From: AP-15 sp963750195 | GTDB lineage: Bacteria > Pseudomonadota > Alphaproteobacteria > ATCC43930 > CGMCC-115725 | Assembly: GCA_963750195.1 (NCBI GenBank) | Contig: CAVVPS010000010.1 | Coordinates: 62,001-126,000, forward strand | Length of the DNA stretch: 64,000 nt | Direction of reading: 5' to 3' | In this document: positions 1-8,596 of the stretch, in pieces | Layout of the letters: every line of letters begins with the position of its first letter | Position numbering within the stretch: the first letter of the stretch is position 1 | Notes under the pieces: model-generated | Seen by the model: the letters and a program-made list of their open reading frames with translations, nothing else | The model's database searches: none | Told to the model about the DNA's origin: nothing | Translations under genes and position numbers: made by a program

Positions 1-210
1 CCGTTTTTCCCGTGGACGGGACTGCTGCCGTGGACCACCGCCGCGCTCGGCGGCCGCAGCGTGCTGGCGTGGAAGATCGGCGATCTGCTGGAATTGTCAG
101 GTCTCAAGAAACATCGGTGGCGAGCACGAATTGGACTTTCGCCATTTGACCCACCCGCGGCCGCGCCCGCCGAACCCCAACCTACCCGTTCCGCGGCCAT
201 TGTCGTCTAA
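1..210 (+). CDS. C-terminal end of an unrecognised protein (partial)
   Basis: Frame 1 is open from the window edge to a TAA at 208-210, giving 69 residues. The visible part begins PFFPWTGLLPWTTAALGG, continues through a mixed basic stretch (LKKHRWRARIG) and ends in a Pro/Ala-rich tail (PPAAAPAEPQP). The Trp/Pro-rich start and disordered tail look like the C-terminus of a larger protein. No domain can be named from this piece. Its stop overlaps by 4 bases the stop of the convergent gene on the other strand, a spacing typical of real gene ends here. The start lies outside the window. Confidence 0.5.
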   Translation, partial: PFFPWTGLLPWTTAALGGRSVLAWKIGDLLELSGLKKHRWRARIGLSPFDPPAAAPAEPQPTRSAAIVV

Positions 211-1226
211 CCGCGGCGATCGCGCAGCAAATCCGCGCCGGCGGCCAGCGCTCGGAGTTTGCCGATTGCGGACGCACGACCCATCGGCGCCATGCCGCAA
301 TTGCTGCAGGGGAAGAGGCGGTCAATAGGAACGAAGCGCAGCGCCCGTTCGATCGTTGCGGCGACCTGTTGCGGGCTCTCGATCTCTTCGCGTGCGACGT
401 CGACTGCTCCGAGCAGAACGTCTTTGCCCGCCAATAGCCCCAGCAGCTCGACCGGCACCTTGCTGCCGGCACATTCGACCGATACCTGGTCGATGCAGCT
501 CGTCGCCAGCGCCGGAAATATTGTCTCATATTGCCGCCACTCGGCGCCGAGGCCCACTTTCCAGTCGATATTCGCCTTGATCCCGTAGCCATAGCAGATA
601 TGGACGGCGGTCTTGCAGGTGAGCCCGGCGGCGGCGCGTTCGAGGGCCGCGATCCCCCACTGCGTCACCGCCTCCATATAAACATTGAAGGCTGGCTCAT
701 CGAACTGGATCACGTCGACGCCGATTGCCGCCAGCTCGCGCGCCTCTTCATTGAGCAAATCCGCGAACGCCATGGCCAGGGCCGCCCGATCGCCGTAATG
801 GGCATCGGCTAAGGTATCGACAATCGTCATCGGGCCTGGCAGGGTGAATTTGAGCTGCCGCTGGGTATGTTTGCGGGCGATTGCCGCCTCGAAGCCATGG
901 ACGCTTCCTTGGCGCCGTAGCGGCCCGGTGACGGTCGGCACTTGCGCCTCGTACCGGTTGTTGCGAATGCCCATCGTGACGCAGCGGGTGAAATCGACGC
1001 CTTCGATGTGTTCGAGAAACCCGTGCACGAAATGCTGCCGCGCCTGCTCGCCATCGGTCACGATGTCGATCCCGGCGTCCTCTTGCAGCTTCACCATCAA
1101 TATCGTAGCGTCGCGCTTTGCTTCCAACAAGGCTTCGCCGGCAAGTCTCCAGGGCGCCCACAGCACCTGTGGCGTGGCGAGCCAGGAAGGTTTTGGCAGA
1201 CTGCCGGCGATTGTCGTTTCGAGCAT
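207..1226 (-). CDS. MetE C-terminal-domain methionine synthase (cobalamin-independent type)
   Basis: 339 residues, about the size of the catalytic half of MetE without its N-terminal barrel. Such core proteins transfer a methyl group to homocysteine or a related thiol using a zinc site. The family's zinc ligands are visible: H209 and C211 (HICYGYG), E251 (SVECAGS) and C310 (CSNCGMAP). The N-terminus reads TTIAGSLPKP, and TDGEQ and QFDEPAF fall where substrate-binding strands are expected. The methyl donor cannot be told from sequence, because short MetE-like proteins use several donors and partners. It starts with ATG and ends convergently with the truncated gene at the window edge. About 330 bases separate it from the next minus-strand gene upstream, so it probably has its own promoter. 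Confidence 0.85.
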   Translation of the reverse strand: MLETTIAGSLPKPSWLATPQVLWAPWRLAGEALLEAKRDATILMVKLQEDAGIDIVTDGEQARQHFVHGFLEHIEGVDFTRCVTMGIRNNRYEAQVPTVTGPLRRQGSVHGFEAAIARKHTQRQLKFTLPGPMTIVDTLADAHYGDRAALAMAFADLLNEEARELAAIGVDVIQFDEPAFNVYMEAVTQWGIAALERAAAGLTCKTAVHICYGYGIKANIDWKVGLGAEWRQYETIFPALATSCIDQVSVECAGSKVPVELLGLLAGKDVLLGAVDVAREEIESPQQVAATIERALRFVPIDRLFPCSNCGMAPMGRASAIGKLRALAAGADLLRDRRG

Positions 1227-1555
1227 CGGGACGCTTCCTTTCTCGCATCATTTGTACCGCGCTGCCGCCATGATCGAGATCAGACGGCGGGTGCCGAGAA
1301 AGCTACTCCGCGCGTGGAAATCGAAAGCGGAACGGGCCAGGCCAACGCAATGGCGCAGCGATTGCACCGCTCGTGCAATAGAATTGCATCGGGATAGCCT
1401 TGGTGAAGCCCGCCCTTAGCGGCCGAAGGCGACCGCAACGGCCCCGAGCACGGCAATAGCAAGAGACCCCGTCCCGGCCCATCTCAGCCTATGCTCTCCC
1501 CCTGGCCGGCAGGGGGAGAACGACGGAGTCAGCCTATCGCCGCCTGTGCGTCCGA
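1227..1555. other. Intergenic region with one palindrome
   Basis: About 330 bases between the MetE-like gene and the corrected stop of the BNR-repeat gene, both on the minus strand. It must hold the promoter of the MetE-like gene, but I could not pick out convincing -35/-10 boxes. The only clear structure is the hairpin at 1495-1519, listed separately. The uncorrected BNR reading frame runs through this region down to 1416, but that tail has no family-like sequence. Confidence 0.5.
1495..1519. repeat. Perfect intergenic palindrome, CTCTCCCC family
   Basis: A 10-base arm (TCTCCCCCTG, 1495-1504), a 5-base loop and a perfectly complementary arm (1510-1519) form a stable hairpin just after the corrected end of the minus-strand BNR gene. 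There is no T-tract, so it is not a classic terminator. It shares the GCTCTCCCC / GGGGGAGAG core with the palindrome between dnaK and dnaJ, which suggests a dispersed REP-like element. Confidence 0.6.
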
Positions 1556-2531
1556 TTAGTTCGGGGTCCAGGTCAAGGCGCGGATTTCGGTGAACTCGCG
1601 GGGCAATTTGCTCCACGAAATCGCCAGCATTGTGGCTGGCGTAGAGCTCGCCGTAGTGACTGCAGGCGAGGATCAGGCCGGGATCGGCCGGATTGGTCGC
1701 GAACGCCCAGATCGGCGAGTTCGGTTCAACCGGCAGTTCCGCCCGCTGCCAACTCTGCCCGCCATCCTTGGAGCGCTGGATCGCGCCGGTGCTGCCCGCG
1801 GCACCATCGCCGGTGGCGACGAAGACGGTGTTCGGATCGTCCGCCTTCAAGGCCAGGCTGCGGCAGTAGGGCAGCCCGAACTGCTTCCCGACGCCAAGTC
1901 CTTGCCAGCTCTCACCTTTGTCCGTGGAGGCAAAGATTTCGCGCGGCGTGCTGGTCAGCACTGTGTTGCGGTTACCGGCAGTGCGAACCGCCACGTCGTG
2001 AATGTCGGGGTCGTTGAGCCCGCCGGCGATCCGCGTCCAGGTCTCTCCGCCATCGAGGCTGCGGCGCACGCCGTCGACCTCCACCCCGGCCCAGATGACA
2101 TGATGATCAGAGGGATCGACAGTCAGCGCGGTCACCCGCGGCACCCCGACATTCGGGCATTCCTCGACCATCTCCACGCGCAGCTTGTCCCAGTGCCGCC
2201 CGCCATCGGTCGAGCGGAACAGCGCCGCCGGGCGGGTGCCGGCAAACATCGTGTCCGGGTCCGAGGGATCGAACGCTATCTTCCACACATCCATCTTGTT
2301 CATCGGCGAATCGAGGCGCTCGAAGCTCCGCCCGCCGTCGCCGCTCTTGTAGAGGCCATCATCGGCGCCGGCGAAAAGAGTGCGCGGTTCGCGCGGATGC
2401 ACCGCGAGGCCGTAGACCCGGCTTTCGCCCCACAGCCCGCTGCGGACCCGCTGCCAGCTTTCACCGCCGTCCGGGCTGGTCCAGGCGCCGCTGCCGACGG
2501 TGCCGACGCACAGTGTGAAATCGCCGCTCAT
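1556..2531 (-). CDS. BNR/sialidase-fold repeat protein (frameshifted near its end)
   Basis: A secondary-structure-repeat protein with many copies of the BNR motif (SxDGGxxW): SPDGGESW, STDGGRHW, SLDGGETW, STDKGESW, SKDGGQSW. These mark the beta-propeller fold of sialidase-like and VPS10-type exported or cytoplasmic proteins of unknown substrate. The start is the ATG at 2531, which overlaps the stop of the VOC gene by 4 bases, implying translational coupling. The last 20 codons are out of frame. An extra A in the AAA run at about 1618-1620 (plus strand) turns a family-like ending, KLPREFTEIRALTWTPN then TAA at 1556-1558, into an unrelated tail running on to 1416. Removing one base gives exactly 324 residues. 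Only the extreme C-terminus is affected. Confidence 0.75.
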
Positions 2532-2938
2532 GTTCCGTTGTCCCAGCCGGTGTGCGAGATGTCGAGAACGACCCCGTCGGGGCCGGCCCATTTCATCTCG
2601 AAATTGCGGTGGGTGCCGGCCGCCATTTCCATATCGAGGCCGTCTTTCTCGGTCAGCTGTTGGCCCTCGGCCTTCTCCAGCTTCTCCGCCGCCTGGTCGA
2701 GATCCTCGACCTCGAAGCCGAAATGATGGATGCCACTGAAATTGGCGCCGTGCGCGCCGACATCGGCGTCCTTTTCTGTCTTGAAATTAAGGATGGCGAG
2801 GTTGATGTAGCCGTCGGTCAGAAACACCGCGCCGCGCGGATTGCGGCGGATCTCGCGCATTCCGAATGCCTCCTTGTAAAAGGCCGCGGTCTTTGCCGGA
2901 TCCTTGGTGGTTAGTGCGATGTGTTTGATTCTAGGCAT
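2528..2938 (-). CDS. VOC (glyoxalase/bleomycin-resistance fold) family protein
   Basis: 136 residues with the two beta-alpha-beta-beta-beta units of the vicinal oxygen chelate superfamily. The start MPRIKHIALTTKDPAKTAAFY is the usual first strand and helix, with His6 as a likely metal ligand. A second ligand region is GIHHFGFEVEDLD near residue 90, and the C-terminal strand GPDGVVLDISHTGW follows. Members bind a metal and act on small substrates as glyoxalases, dioxygenases or epimerases; the substrate cannot be read here. A strong ribosome site (GAGGAGGA) sits just upstream of the ATG. The stop overlaps the start of the BNR-repeat gene, so the two form an operon facing away from the panE-like gene. 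Confidence 0.85.
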   Translation of the reverse strand: MPRIKHIALTTKDPAKTAAFYKEAFGMREIRRNPRGAVFLTDGYINLAILNFKTEKDADVGAHGANFSGIHHFGFEVEDLDQAAEKLEKAEGQQLTEKDGLDMEMAAGTHRNFEMKWAGPDGVVLDISHTGWDNGT

Positions 2939-3058
2939 GTCTTCCTCCTCGATGCTAAGAGGACATAGCCGCCTTGGCTAATTTCAACAGAGTAGTACAA
3001 GCAAGTGGGCCATGCAATTGGCGGGAAATCAGCCATCTCGCCCGATAAGGAGGGTCGC

Positions 3059-3982
3059 ATGCGCATCGCAATCATCGGCACCGGCGGCATCGGCGGGCCA
3101 TACGGCGCTGCCCTCGCCAATGCCGGGGCGGATGTCATTTTCGTCGCGCGCGGCGCGCATCTCGCGGCGATGCGTAAGAACGGGCTGCGCATCGAAGGGG
3201 ACCGCGGCGATACCTATATTCGGCCGGCGCAAGCCACCGACGATATCGCGAGCATCGGCCCCGTCGATTGCGCGCTGTTCTGCGTCAAGCTGTGGGACGT
3301 CGAACGCGTCGGCGAGCAGCTTCGACCGTTGATCGGGCCGCGGACCGCGGTGATTCCGCTGCAGAACGGCATCGACGCGGCGGAGCGGCTGATCGCGATC
3401 CTCGGACCCGACCCGGTGATGGGCGGCACCGCTTTTGTCACCGGGGCGATCGTCGCGCCGGGCGTGATCCGCCAGACCGGCGCCTATCAGCGGATGACCT
3501 TCGGCGAACTCGACGGCAGGATCAGCGCGCGCGGCGAGCACCTACGCGATTTATGCACGGCGGCCGGTTTCGAGGGCGTGCTGAGCCCCGACATCAGGGT
3601 CCCGGTCTGGGACAAATTTGTTTTGTTGGTGCCGCTCAGCGGCCTCAACGCGCTGACCCGGTTGCCGCTCGGCAAGTGGCGCGCCGACCCCGATCTCCTG
3701 GCCCTTTACGAGGCCTCGTTGCATGAGACAGTGGCCGTCGGCCTCGCCGAGGGCGTTCCGCTGCCGCCTGGCAGCGTCGACCAGGCGCGCGCAGCGATGC
3801 GCTCGATGCCGGACTATCACATGACTTCGATGGGGAACGATCTGATCCGGGGCAACCGCCTAGAACTGCCATGGTTCGCCGGCAAGGTGGTCGAGCTTGG
3901 CCGCCGTCACGCGATCTCGACTCCGGCCAACGCCTTCATCTATACGGCGTTGAAGCTCTACGCGGACGGCCCGCCCGGTTAG
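3059..3982 (+). CDS. 2-dehydropantoate 2-reductase family protein (PanE/ApbA-like)
   Basis: 307 residues from the ATG at 3059, chosen because AAGGAGG lies just upstream; the open frame extends further 5' without family sequence. The N-terminus is a Rossmann NADPH-binding loop (IIGTGGIGGPYGAALA). It is followed by the PanE-typical VDCALFCVKLWD and VIPLQNGIDAAERL strands. The C-terminal helical half contains the catalytic-lysine region VWDKFVLLVPLSGLNALTR and a late MTSMGNDLIRGNRLELPW substrate segment. The family reduces ketopantoate to pantoate for pantothenate and CoA synthesis, but many paralogs act on other 2-oxo acids, so I do not assign panE itself. It stands alone on the plus strand and converges on purC. 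Confidence 0.85.
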   Translation: MRIAIIGTGGIGGPYGAALANAGADVIFVARGAHLAAMRKNGLRIEGDRGDTYIRPAQATDDIASIGPVDCALFCVKLWDVERVGEQLRPLIGPRTAVIPLQNGIDAAERLIAILGPDPVMGGTAFVTGAIVAPGVIRQTGAYQRMTFGELDGRISARGEHLRDLCTAAGFEGVLSPDIRVPVWDKFVLLVPLSGLNALTRLPLGKWRADPDLLALYEASLHETVAVGLAEGVPLPPGSVDQARAAMRSMPDYHMTSMGNDLIRGNRLELPWFAGKVVELGRRHAISTPANAFIYTALKLYADGPPG

Positions 3983-3986
3983 TTGT

Positions 3987-4961
3987 TCAGAAATACCGCG
4001 CGAGATTGGCGCGGATGCGGCTGAGGATCGGCGTGGTGGGGTCAGGGAAGTCGAAGGGCTGCCCGGTGATGGTCTTGAACACCTCGACGTAGCGGCGGGC
4101 GGCTTCCGCGACGATCTCGCGCGGTATTTCGGGGATCCGGTCGCGATAGGGGTCGCAGCGCGCGGCCACCCAGCGCCGCACGAAATCCTTGTCCAGGCTT
4201 TCCGGTGGCTCGGCGGCGGCAAAGCGGCGCTGATAGCTCTCCGCGAGCCAATATCGGCTGCTGTCCGGGGTGTGGATCTCGTCTGCCAAGACGATGTCGC
4301 CGGCGGGATCGAAGCCAAATTCGTATTTGGTATCGACCAGGATCAGGCCGTGCTCGCGGGCCATCTCTCGCCCGCGGGCGAACAACGCCAGCGCCAGCTC
4401 CGAAACTGTTTGCCATTGCTCGGGCGCCAGCAAGTTAAGTGCGATGATCTGATCGGCGGTCAGCGGCTCGTCATGCCCGCCGTCGAACGCCTTGGTCGTC
4501 GGTGTGATGATCGTCGAAGGCAGCTTTTGATTTTCGCGCAACCCATCAGGAAGGCGGATGCCGTAAATCTCCCGCCGACCAGCCCTGTACATCGGCCAGA
4601 TCGAGGTCGCCGTCGTGCCGGTCAGGTAATCGCGGACGACGATCTCGACCGGCAAGATCCTCAGCCGGCGGCAGACAAGGACATTGGGGTCGGGATATTC
4701 GATGACATGGTTCGGGCAGATGTTGCGTGTCGCGTCGAACCAGAACCGGGCGATCTGAGTCAGCACCTGGCCCTTGAGCGGGATCGCGGTGATGATCCGA
4801 TCGAACGCACTCAACCGATCGGTGGCGATGATGATCCGCCTGCCGTCGGCGAGATCATAATTGTCGCGAACCTTGCCCCGGTAATGGTTCGGCAGCTCGG
4901 GGATCGTTGCGTCGGCCAGAACCTGGCTGAAATGCGCCTCGAACGCCGCCTTTTCAATCAT
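3987..4961 (-). CDS. purC: Phosphoribosylaminoimidazole-succinocarboxamide (SAICAR) synthase
   Basis: 324 residues. It ligates aspartate to CAIR with ATP in de novo purine synthesis, in the cytoplasm. Family landmarks are GKVRDNYDLADGRRIIIATDRLSAFD (ATP-binding N-lobe), VVRDYLTGTT, LPSTIITPTTKAFDGGHDEP and LILVDTKYEFGFD followed by LADEIHTPDSSRYW. This is the longer version of the enzyme; short bacterial PurC proteins are about 240 residues. Alphaproteobacteria often encode both. The start ATG at 4961 is followed by MIEKAAFEAHFSQVLAD. It ends 4 bases from the convergent panE-like gene. The purF gene lies about 21 kb away, so the purine pathway is dispersed. Confidence 0.95.
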   Translation of the reverse strand: MIEKAAFEAHFSQVLADATIPELPNHYRGKVRDNYDLADGRRIIIATDRLSAFDRIITAIPLKGQVLTQIARFWFDATRNICPNHVIEYPDPNVLVCRRLRILPVEIVVRDYLTGTTATSIWPMYRAGRREIYGIRLPDGLRENQKLPSTIITPTTKAFDGGHDEPLTADQIIALNLLAPEQWQTVSELALALFARGREMAREHGLILVDTKYEFGFDPAGDIVLADEIHTPDSSRYWLAESYQRRFAAAEPPESLDKDFVRRWVAARCDPYRDRIPEIPREIVAEAARRYVEVFKTITGQPFDFPDPTTPILSRIRANLARYF

Positions 4962-4985
4962 TCGCGGATCGGACCGCGCTGAGGT

Positions 4986-5595
4986 CTAACGGTGGCCACC
5001 ACCGCCATGACCGCCGCCACCCCAACCGCCATGACCGCCGCCACCCCAACCGCCATGACCGCCGCCACCCACCAGAGCCGCCGCCGTGGAAGCCGACAAA
5101 TCCGGCGCGCGCGAATCCGCCGCGAAACCCGCAATTCCAGCAGCCGCGACCCCAACCCCCGCCGCCCCAACCCCAACCCCAACCGCCCCACCAGCCGGGC
5201 CACCAAGCGGTACTCCATCCGGGCCAGCCCCACCAGCCGGCGGACCACCACGGCCATCCCCAGGAAGCTGAATAATAAGGTGACCAAGCGGAATAATTCG
5301 GCCAACCAGAATAACCAGACCAGTAAGGATTATAGGAATAGCCCCCCTGATAAGCTGGAGCCTGGGTGGGATAACTTGGATAGCTCGAACTACCGTAGGG
5401 CTGCTGATTGGAGTAGCCGGGGGTCTGTGTCGTCGGTTGCTGGTAGGAGTAATTCGGCGCTGTCTGTTGCGGATAGTAAGAGGTTTGCGCCCAGGCGGAG
5501 ACCGTCGACTCTTCAGCAACCCCCGCCGTTGCCAATAGTGCAATCCCGGCGACGGCGAAACTACGGAACCGACTGGACTTTCCGTGAACCGACAT
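4986..5595 (-). CDS. Secreted Tyr/Gln- then Gly/Trp-rich low-complexity protein (frameshifted)
   Basis: The ATG at 5595 has a strong GGAGGAAACA ribosome site. The N-terminus is a signal peptide (basic SSRFRS, hydrophobic VAGIALLATAGVA, likely cleavage near SAWAQ). A Tyr/Gln/Pro-rich segment follows, then a Trp/Gly-rich segment. An extra base in the CCC run at 5068-5070 (plus strand) shifts the end. In the alternative frame the protein ends in repeats of GWGGGGHG and stops GGGGHR at 4986, as expected for this kind of protein. The uncorrected frame gives Arg/Trp nonsense running into purC. Corrected length is 202 residues. Function unknown; probably exported and envelope- or matrix-associated. 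Confidence 0.6.
5002..5070. repeat. 24-base tandem repeat inside the Gly-rich gene
   Basis: A 24-base unit (CCGCCATGACCGCCGCCACC plus CCAA) repeats nearly three times at 5002-5025, 5026-5049 and 5050-5070. On the minus strand it encodes the 8-residue unit GWGGGGHG. It is the likely source of copy-number or indel variation at the end of this gene. Confidence 0.85.
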
Positions 5596-5717
5596 TGTTT
5601 CCTCCACTCAGCCCGGGGCGGGGCGCAACGACAACGTGCTATATGGATAGGGCATTCCGATTGTCATCCTCCCCGAGGGGCGGTCTACGGTCAAAGGACA
5701 TACGGGCGCGTCACAGC

Positions 5718-5741
5718 CTTTTATGCGGTCTTTTATGCGGT
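5718..5741. repeat. 12-base perfect tandem duplication in a divergent promoter region
   Basis: CTTTTATGCGGT occurs twice back to back (5718-5729 and 5730-5741), 14 bases before the thioesterase ATG. It lies in the spacer between the divergent Gly-rich and thioesterase genes. It could be a regulatory direct repeat or a recent slippage product. Confidence 0.7.
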
Positions 5742-5754
5742 GGGCCGGAAGGTA

Positions 5755-6168
5755 ATGAATTCGACCAGCGAAAGCGCGCGACAACGATCGCCGCTCGAAT
5801 TGCCGGCGGCGGCGCCACTGGTCCGGGTGATGGCGATGCCGGCCGACGCCAACCCGAACGGCGACATCTTCGGCGGTTGGCTGTTGGCGCAAATGGATCT
5901 TGCCGGCGGCAATCTCGCGATGCAGCGGGCGCGCGGGCGCTGCGCAACCGTGGCGGTCGACGGCATGGTGTTTCATCAGCCGGTCTTTGTCGGCGACGAA
6001 GTCAGCTGTTACGGTGAACTGGTCCGCACCGGCCGCAGCTCGATGACGATCCGCATCGAAGCGTGGCGCCGCAATCTCGCCTCGGGCGAGGTGCGTAAGG
6101 TCACTCAGGCGATCTTCACCTATGTGGCACTCGGCGAGGACCGGCGCCCGCGCCCGTTGCCGCCCTAA
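5755..6168 (+). CDS. Acyl-CoA thioesterase, YciA-type hotdog fold
   Basis: 137 residues from the ATG at 5755, chosen because GGAAGG lies 4 bases upstream and upstream codons do not resemble the family. The hotdog signature is clear: VMAMPADANPNGDIFGGWLL (the Asn-x-x-Gly-Asp-Ile-Phe-Gly-Gly-Trp active-site segment), then GMVFHQPVFVGDEV and a long central strand. YciA-type enzymes hydrolyse short to long acyl-CoAs in the cytoplasm, recycling CoA. It is transcribed divergently from the Gly-rich secreted protein and converges on the SRAP gene 12 bases downstream. No operon partner is visible. Confidence 0.9.
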   Translation: MNSTSESARQRSPLELPAAAPLVRVMAMPADANPNGDIFGGWLLAQMDLAGGNLAMQRARGRCATVAVDGMVFHQPVFVGDEVSCYGELVRTGRSSMTIRIEAWRRNLASGEVRKVTQAIFTYVALGEDRRPRPLPP

Positions 6169-6180
6169 CCTGGGATCGGC

Positions 6181-6870
6181 TTAGTGGGCGAGCGCGATCG
6201 GTTCGATCAGCGACGGATCGTTGTTCTTGACGTTGCCGACGCGTCGGTCGACCGGCCAGACGACCATGTCGCCGGCCGGATAGGGAACCAGCAGCGCTTT
6301 AAGCTGCGCGGGGTTGGCGGGCGCCTCGCCCAACCATAGGGGCCAATTCTCGGGTCCGAGAATGACCGGCATGCGGTCGTGCACCGGCGCCAGCAACTCA
6401 TTGGCCGCGGTAGTGACGATCGCAAAACTGTGCAGCCTCTCGCCTGCGGGTGACCGCCAGCTTTCCCACAAGCCCGCCATTGCCATCAGCCGGCGGTCGG
6501 CGAGCGCCACTGCATAGGGCTGACGGTCCTTGTCGAGCTTTTTCCATTCGTAAAAGTTGTCGAGTGGAACGAGGCAGCGCCGCCGCTGAAACGCCTCGCG
6601 AAAGGCGGGCCGTATGTCGACGCCCTCGGCTTTGGCGTTGATGTTCGAAAAGCCGACCTTGATGTCCTTGGCCCAGAACGGCACCAGCCCCCAGCGCATC
6701 ACGTCTAGGCTGCGCGCGCCGGCCCTAATATCGTAGCGCACGACCGGCAGGCTATCGGTGGGCGCAACGTTCCAACTGGCGGCGAAATTGGGCGGCGGCC
6801 GCTCGGGCGGAATCGAAAACACCAGCTTGATCTCGCTGACATCGGAGGACAGACGGGCGCGGCCGCACAT
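6181..6870 (-). CDS. SRAP-domain abasic-site protein (YedK/HMCES family)
   Basis: 229 residues beginning MCGRARL. Cys2 becomes the catalytic N-terminal nucleophile after methionine removal and crosslinks to abasic sites in single-stranded DNA. Other family residues are visible: NVAPTDSLPVVR (Asn/Thr), RWGLVPFWAKD, NAKAEG, CLVPLDNFYEW (active-site Glu) and HDRMPVIL (active-site His). Members shield abasic sites at replication forks and in the SOS context. It diverges from the GMC oxidoreductase gene across a 106-base spacer. The length is normal for bacterial members. Confidence 0.92.
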   Translation of the reverse strand: MCGRARLSSDVSEIKLVFSIPPERPPPNFAASWNVAPTDSLPVVRYDIRAGARSLDVMRWGLVPFWAKDIKVGFSNINAKAEGVDIRPAFREAFQRRRCLVPLDNFYEWKKLDKDRQPYAVALADRRLMAMAGLWESWRSPAGERLHSFAIVTTAANELLAPVHDRMPVILGPENWPLWLGEAPANPAQLKALLVPYPAGDMVVWPVDRRVGNVKNNDPSLIEPIALAH

Positions 6871-6976
6871 GATGCTAAGGTGGCGCGCGGCGCAAAGCTG
6901 GGCAATGCCTTATCCTTCTTCACCCGGTCGGAGGGTTTCGCTATCGTTCGATCCAGTCGAAAGCGGGGAACCGATA

Positions 6977-8596
6977 ATGACGACAGCCGACGAAACCTAC
7001 GATTTTATCGTGACCGGAGCCGGCTCGGCGGGCTGCGCCGTCGCCGGGCGGCTCAGCGAATCTGGCAAATATCGCGTGCTGTTGCTCGAAGCAGGCGGGC
7101 GCGACACCAACCCGTGGATCCACATCCCGCTCGGCTATACCAAGACATTCACCAACCCTAACGTGAATTGGATGTTCGAGAGCGAGCCCGAAAAGGAGCT
7201 CAACGGCCGCACGCTCTATCAGCCGCGCGGCAAGGTCTTGGGCGGCACCAGCTCGATCAACGGCATGGTCTATATGCGCGGCACATCAACCGATTACGAT
7301 GGTTGGCGCCAACGCGGCTGCGAGGGTTGGGATTGGGATTCGGTCTTGCCGTTCTTCAAAAAGGCCGAGGACCAGGAGCGCGGCGGCAACGAGTTCCACG
7401 GCGTCGGCGGGCCGTTGCACGTGTCGAACCCGGTCCGCTCGGCACTCGGCGATGCTATGGTCGCGGCCTCGATCGAGGCCGGAATCCCCGCCAATGACGA
7501 TTTCAACGGCATCCGGCAGGAAGGCGTGGGCTACTACCAGACGACGACCACCAACCGACGGCGCTGGAGTTCGGCGCGGGCCTATCTGGGCCCGGCGCGC
7601 GGCCGCCAGAACCTGACGATCGCGACCAATGCGCACGCTACCCGTATCCTGTTTGAGGACGGCCGCGCCAGGGGCGTCGAGTACCACACGCCTGACGGCC
7701 GCATGACCGCCCGGGCGCGCGGGGAAATTGTCGTCTCCGGCGGGGTCTACGGTTCGCCGCAGCTCTTGCAGCTTTCGGGGCTCGGCCCCGCCGATCTGTT
7801 GGCCGAGTTCGGCATTCCCGTCGTGCGCTCCATGCCCGGCGTGGGCGGACATCTGCACGACCACTTCAACACCTACCTGGTATGGCGCTGCACCCAAAAG
7901 ATAACCGTCAACGACATGGCGATGAGCCCGACGCTCAAGCTCAAGGCGGCGATGCAATACGCGACGAGCCGCTCCGGCCATCTGTCGAATGCTGGAATTT
8001 ATGCCGGCGCGCTGGTACGCACCGACCCGCGGCTCGAACAGCCGGATTTGCAGATCAACATGTCAGGCTGGAGCGCCCTCGAGCGGCTGCGTACCGGGAT
8101 CAAGCCACACCCATTCTCGGCCTTTACCTTCAGCCCGGTGCATCTGCGCCCGGATGGTCGCGGCACGGTGCGGATCAAGAGCCCCGACCCGCTGGCGCCG
8201 CCGGCGATCCAGTTCAATTTTCTGGCCAGCGATTACGATTTCCAGGCGTTGATCTATGGCATGCGATTAAGCCGCAAAATCGCGGCCCAGCCAGCGCTGA
8301 GGCCGTTTGTGGTCGAGGAGGTGCTGCCTGGCCCGGCGGTGGAGAGCGAAGCCGACATGATCGAGGAGATCCGCGTCCGCGGCGTCTCCAACCTCCATCC
8401 GGTCGGTACTTGCCGGATGGGCCGCGAGGTCGACGCGGTCGTCGATCCGAGGTTGCGAGTCCACGGGGTCGAAGGGTTGCGGGTTGCCGATGCCTCGATC
8501 ATGCCGCTGGTTCCCGGCGGCAACACCAATGCGCCGTCGATCATGATCGGCGAGAAATGCGCCGCAATGGTCTTAGAAGACGCACTGGCGGCTTAG
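6977..8596 (+). CDS. GMC-family FAD oxidoreductase (choline/alcohol dehydrogenase-like)
   Basis: 539 residues from the ATG of MTTADETYDFIVTGAGSAGC; the open frame extends upstream without family sequence. FAD-binding GAGSAGCAVAGRLSE at the N-terminus is followed by LLLEAGG, the GMC signature YQPRGKVLGGTSSINGMVYMRG, and a second one at GVYGSPQLLQLSGLGP. The C-terminal active-site block is SNLHPVGTCRMG (catalytic His) and VPGGNTNAPSIMIGEKCA (second His/Asn position). Such enzymes oxidise alcohols such as choline or aliphatic or polyethylene glycols; the substrate is not determinable here. It overlaps the convergent glgP by 4 bases. There is no neighbouring betaine gene, so a choline role is not supported by context. 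Confidence 0.92.
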   Translation: MTTADETYDFIVTGAGSAGCAVAGRLSESGKYRVLLLEAGGRDTNPWIHIPLGYTKTFTNPNVNWMFESEPEKELNGRTLYQPRGKVLGGTSSINGMVYMRGTSTDYDGWRQRGCEGWDWDSVLPFFKKAEDQERGGNEFHGVGGPLHVSNPVRSALGDAMVAASIEAGIPANDDFNGIRQEGVGYYQTTTTNRRRWSSARAYLGPARGRQNLTIATNAHATRILFEDGRARGVEYHTPDGRMTARARGEIVVSGGVYGSPQLLQLSGLGPADLLAEFGIPVVRSMPGVGGHLHDHFNTYLVWRCTQKITVNDMAMSPTLKLKAAMQYATSRSGHLSNAGIYAGALVRTDPRLEQPDLQINMSGWSALERLRTGIKPHPFSAFTFSPVHLRPDGRGTVRIKSPDPLAPPAIQFNFLASDYDFQALIYGMRLSRKIAAQPALRPFVVEEVLPGPAVESEADMIEEIRVRGVSNLHPVGTCRMGREVDAVVDPRLRVHGVEGLRVADASIMPLVPGGNTNAPSIMIGEKCAAMVLEDALAA

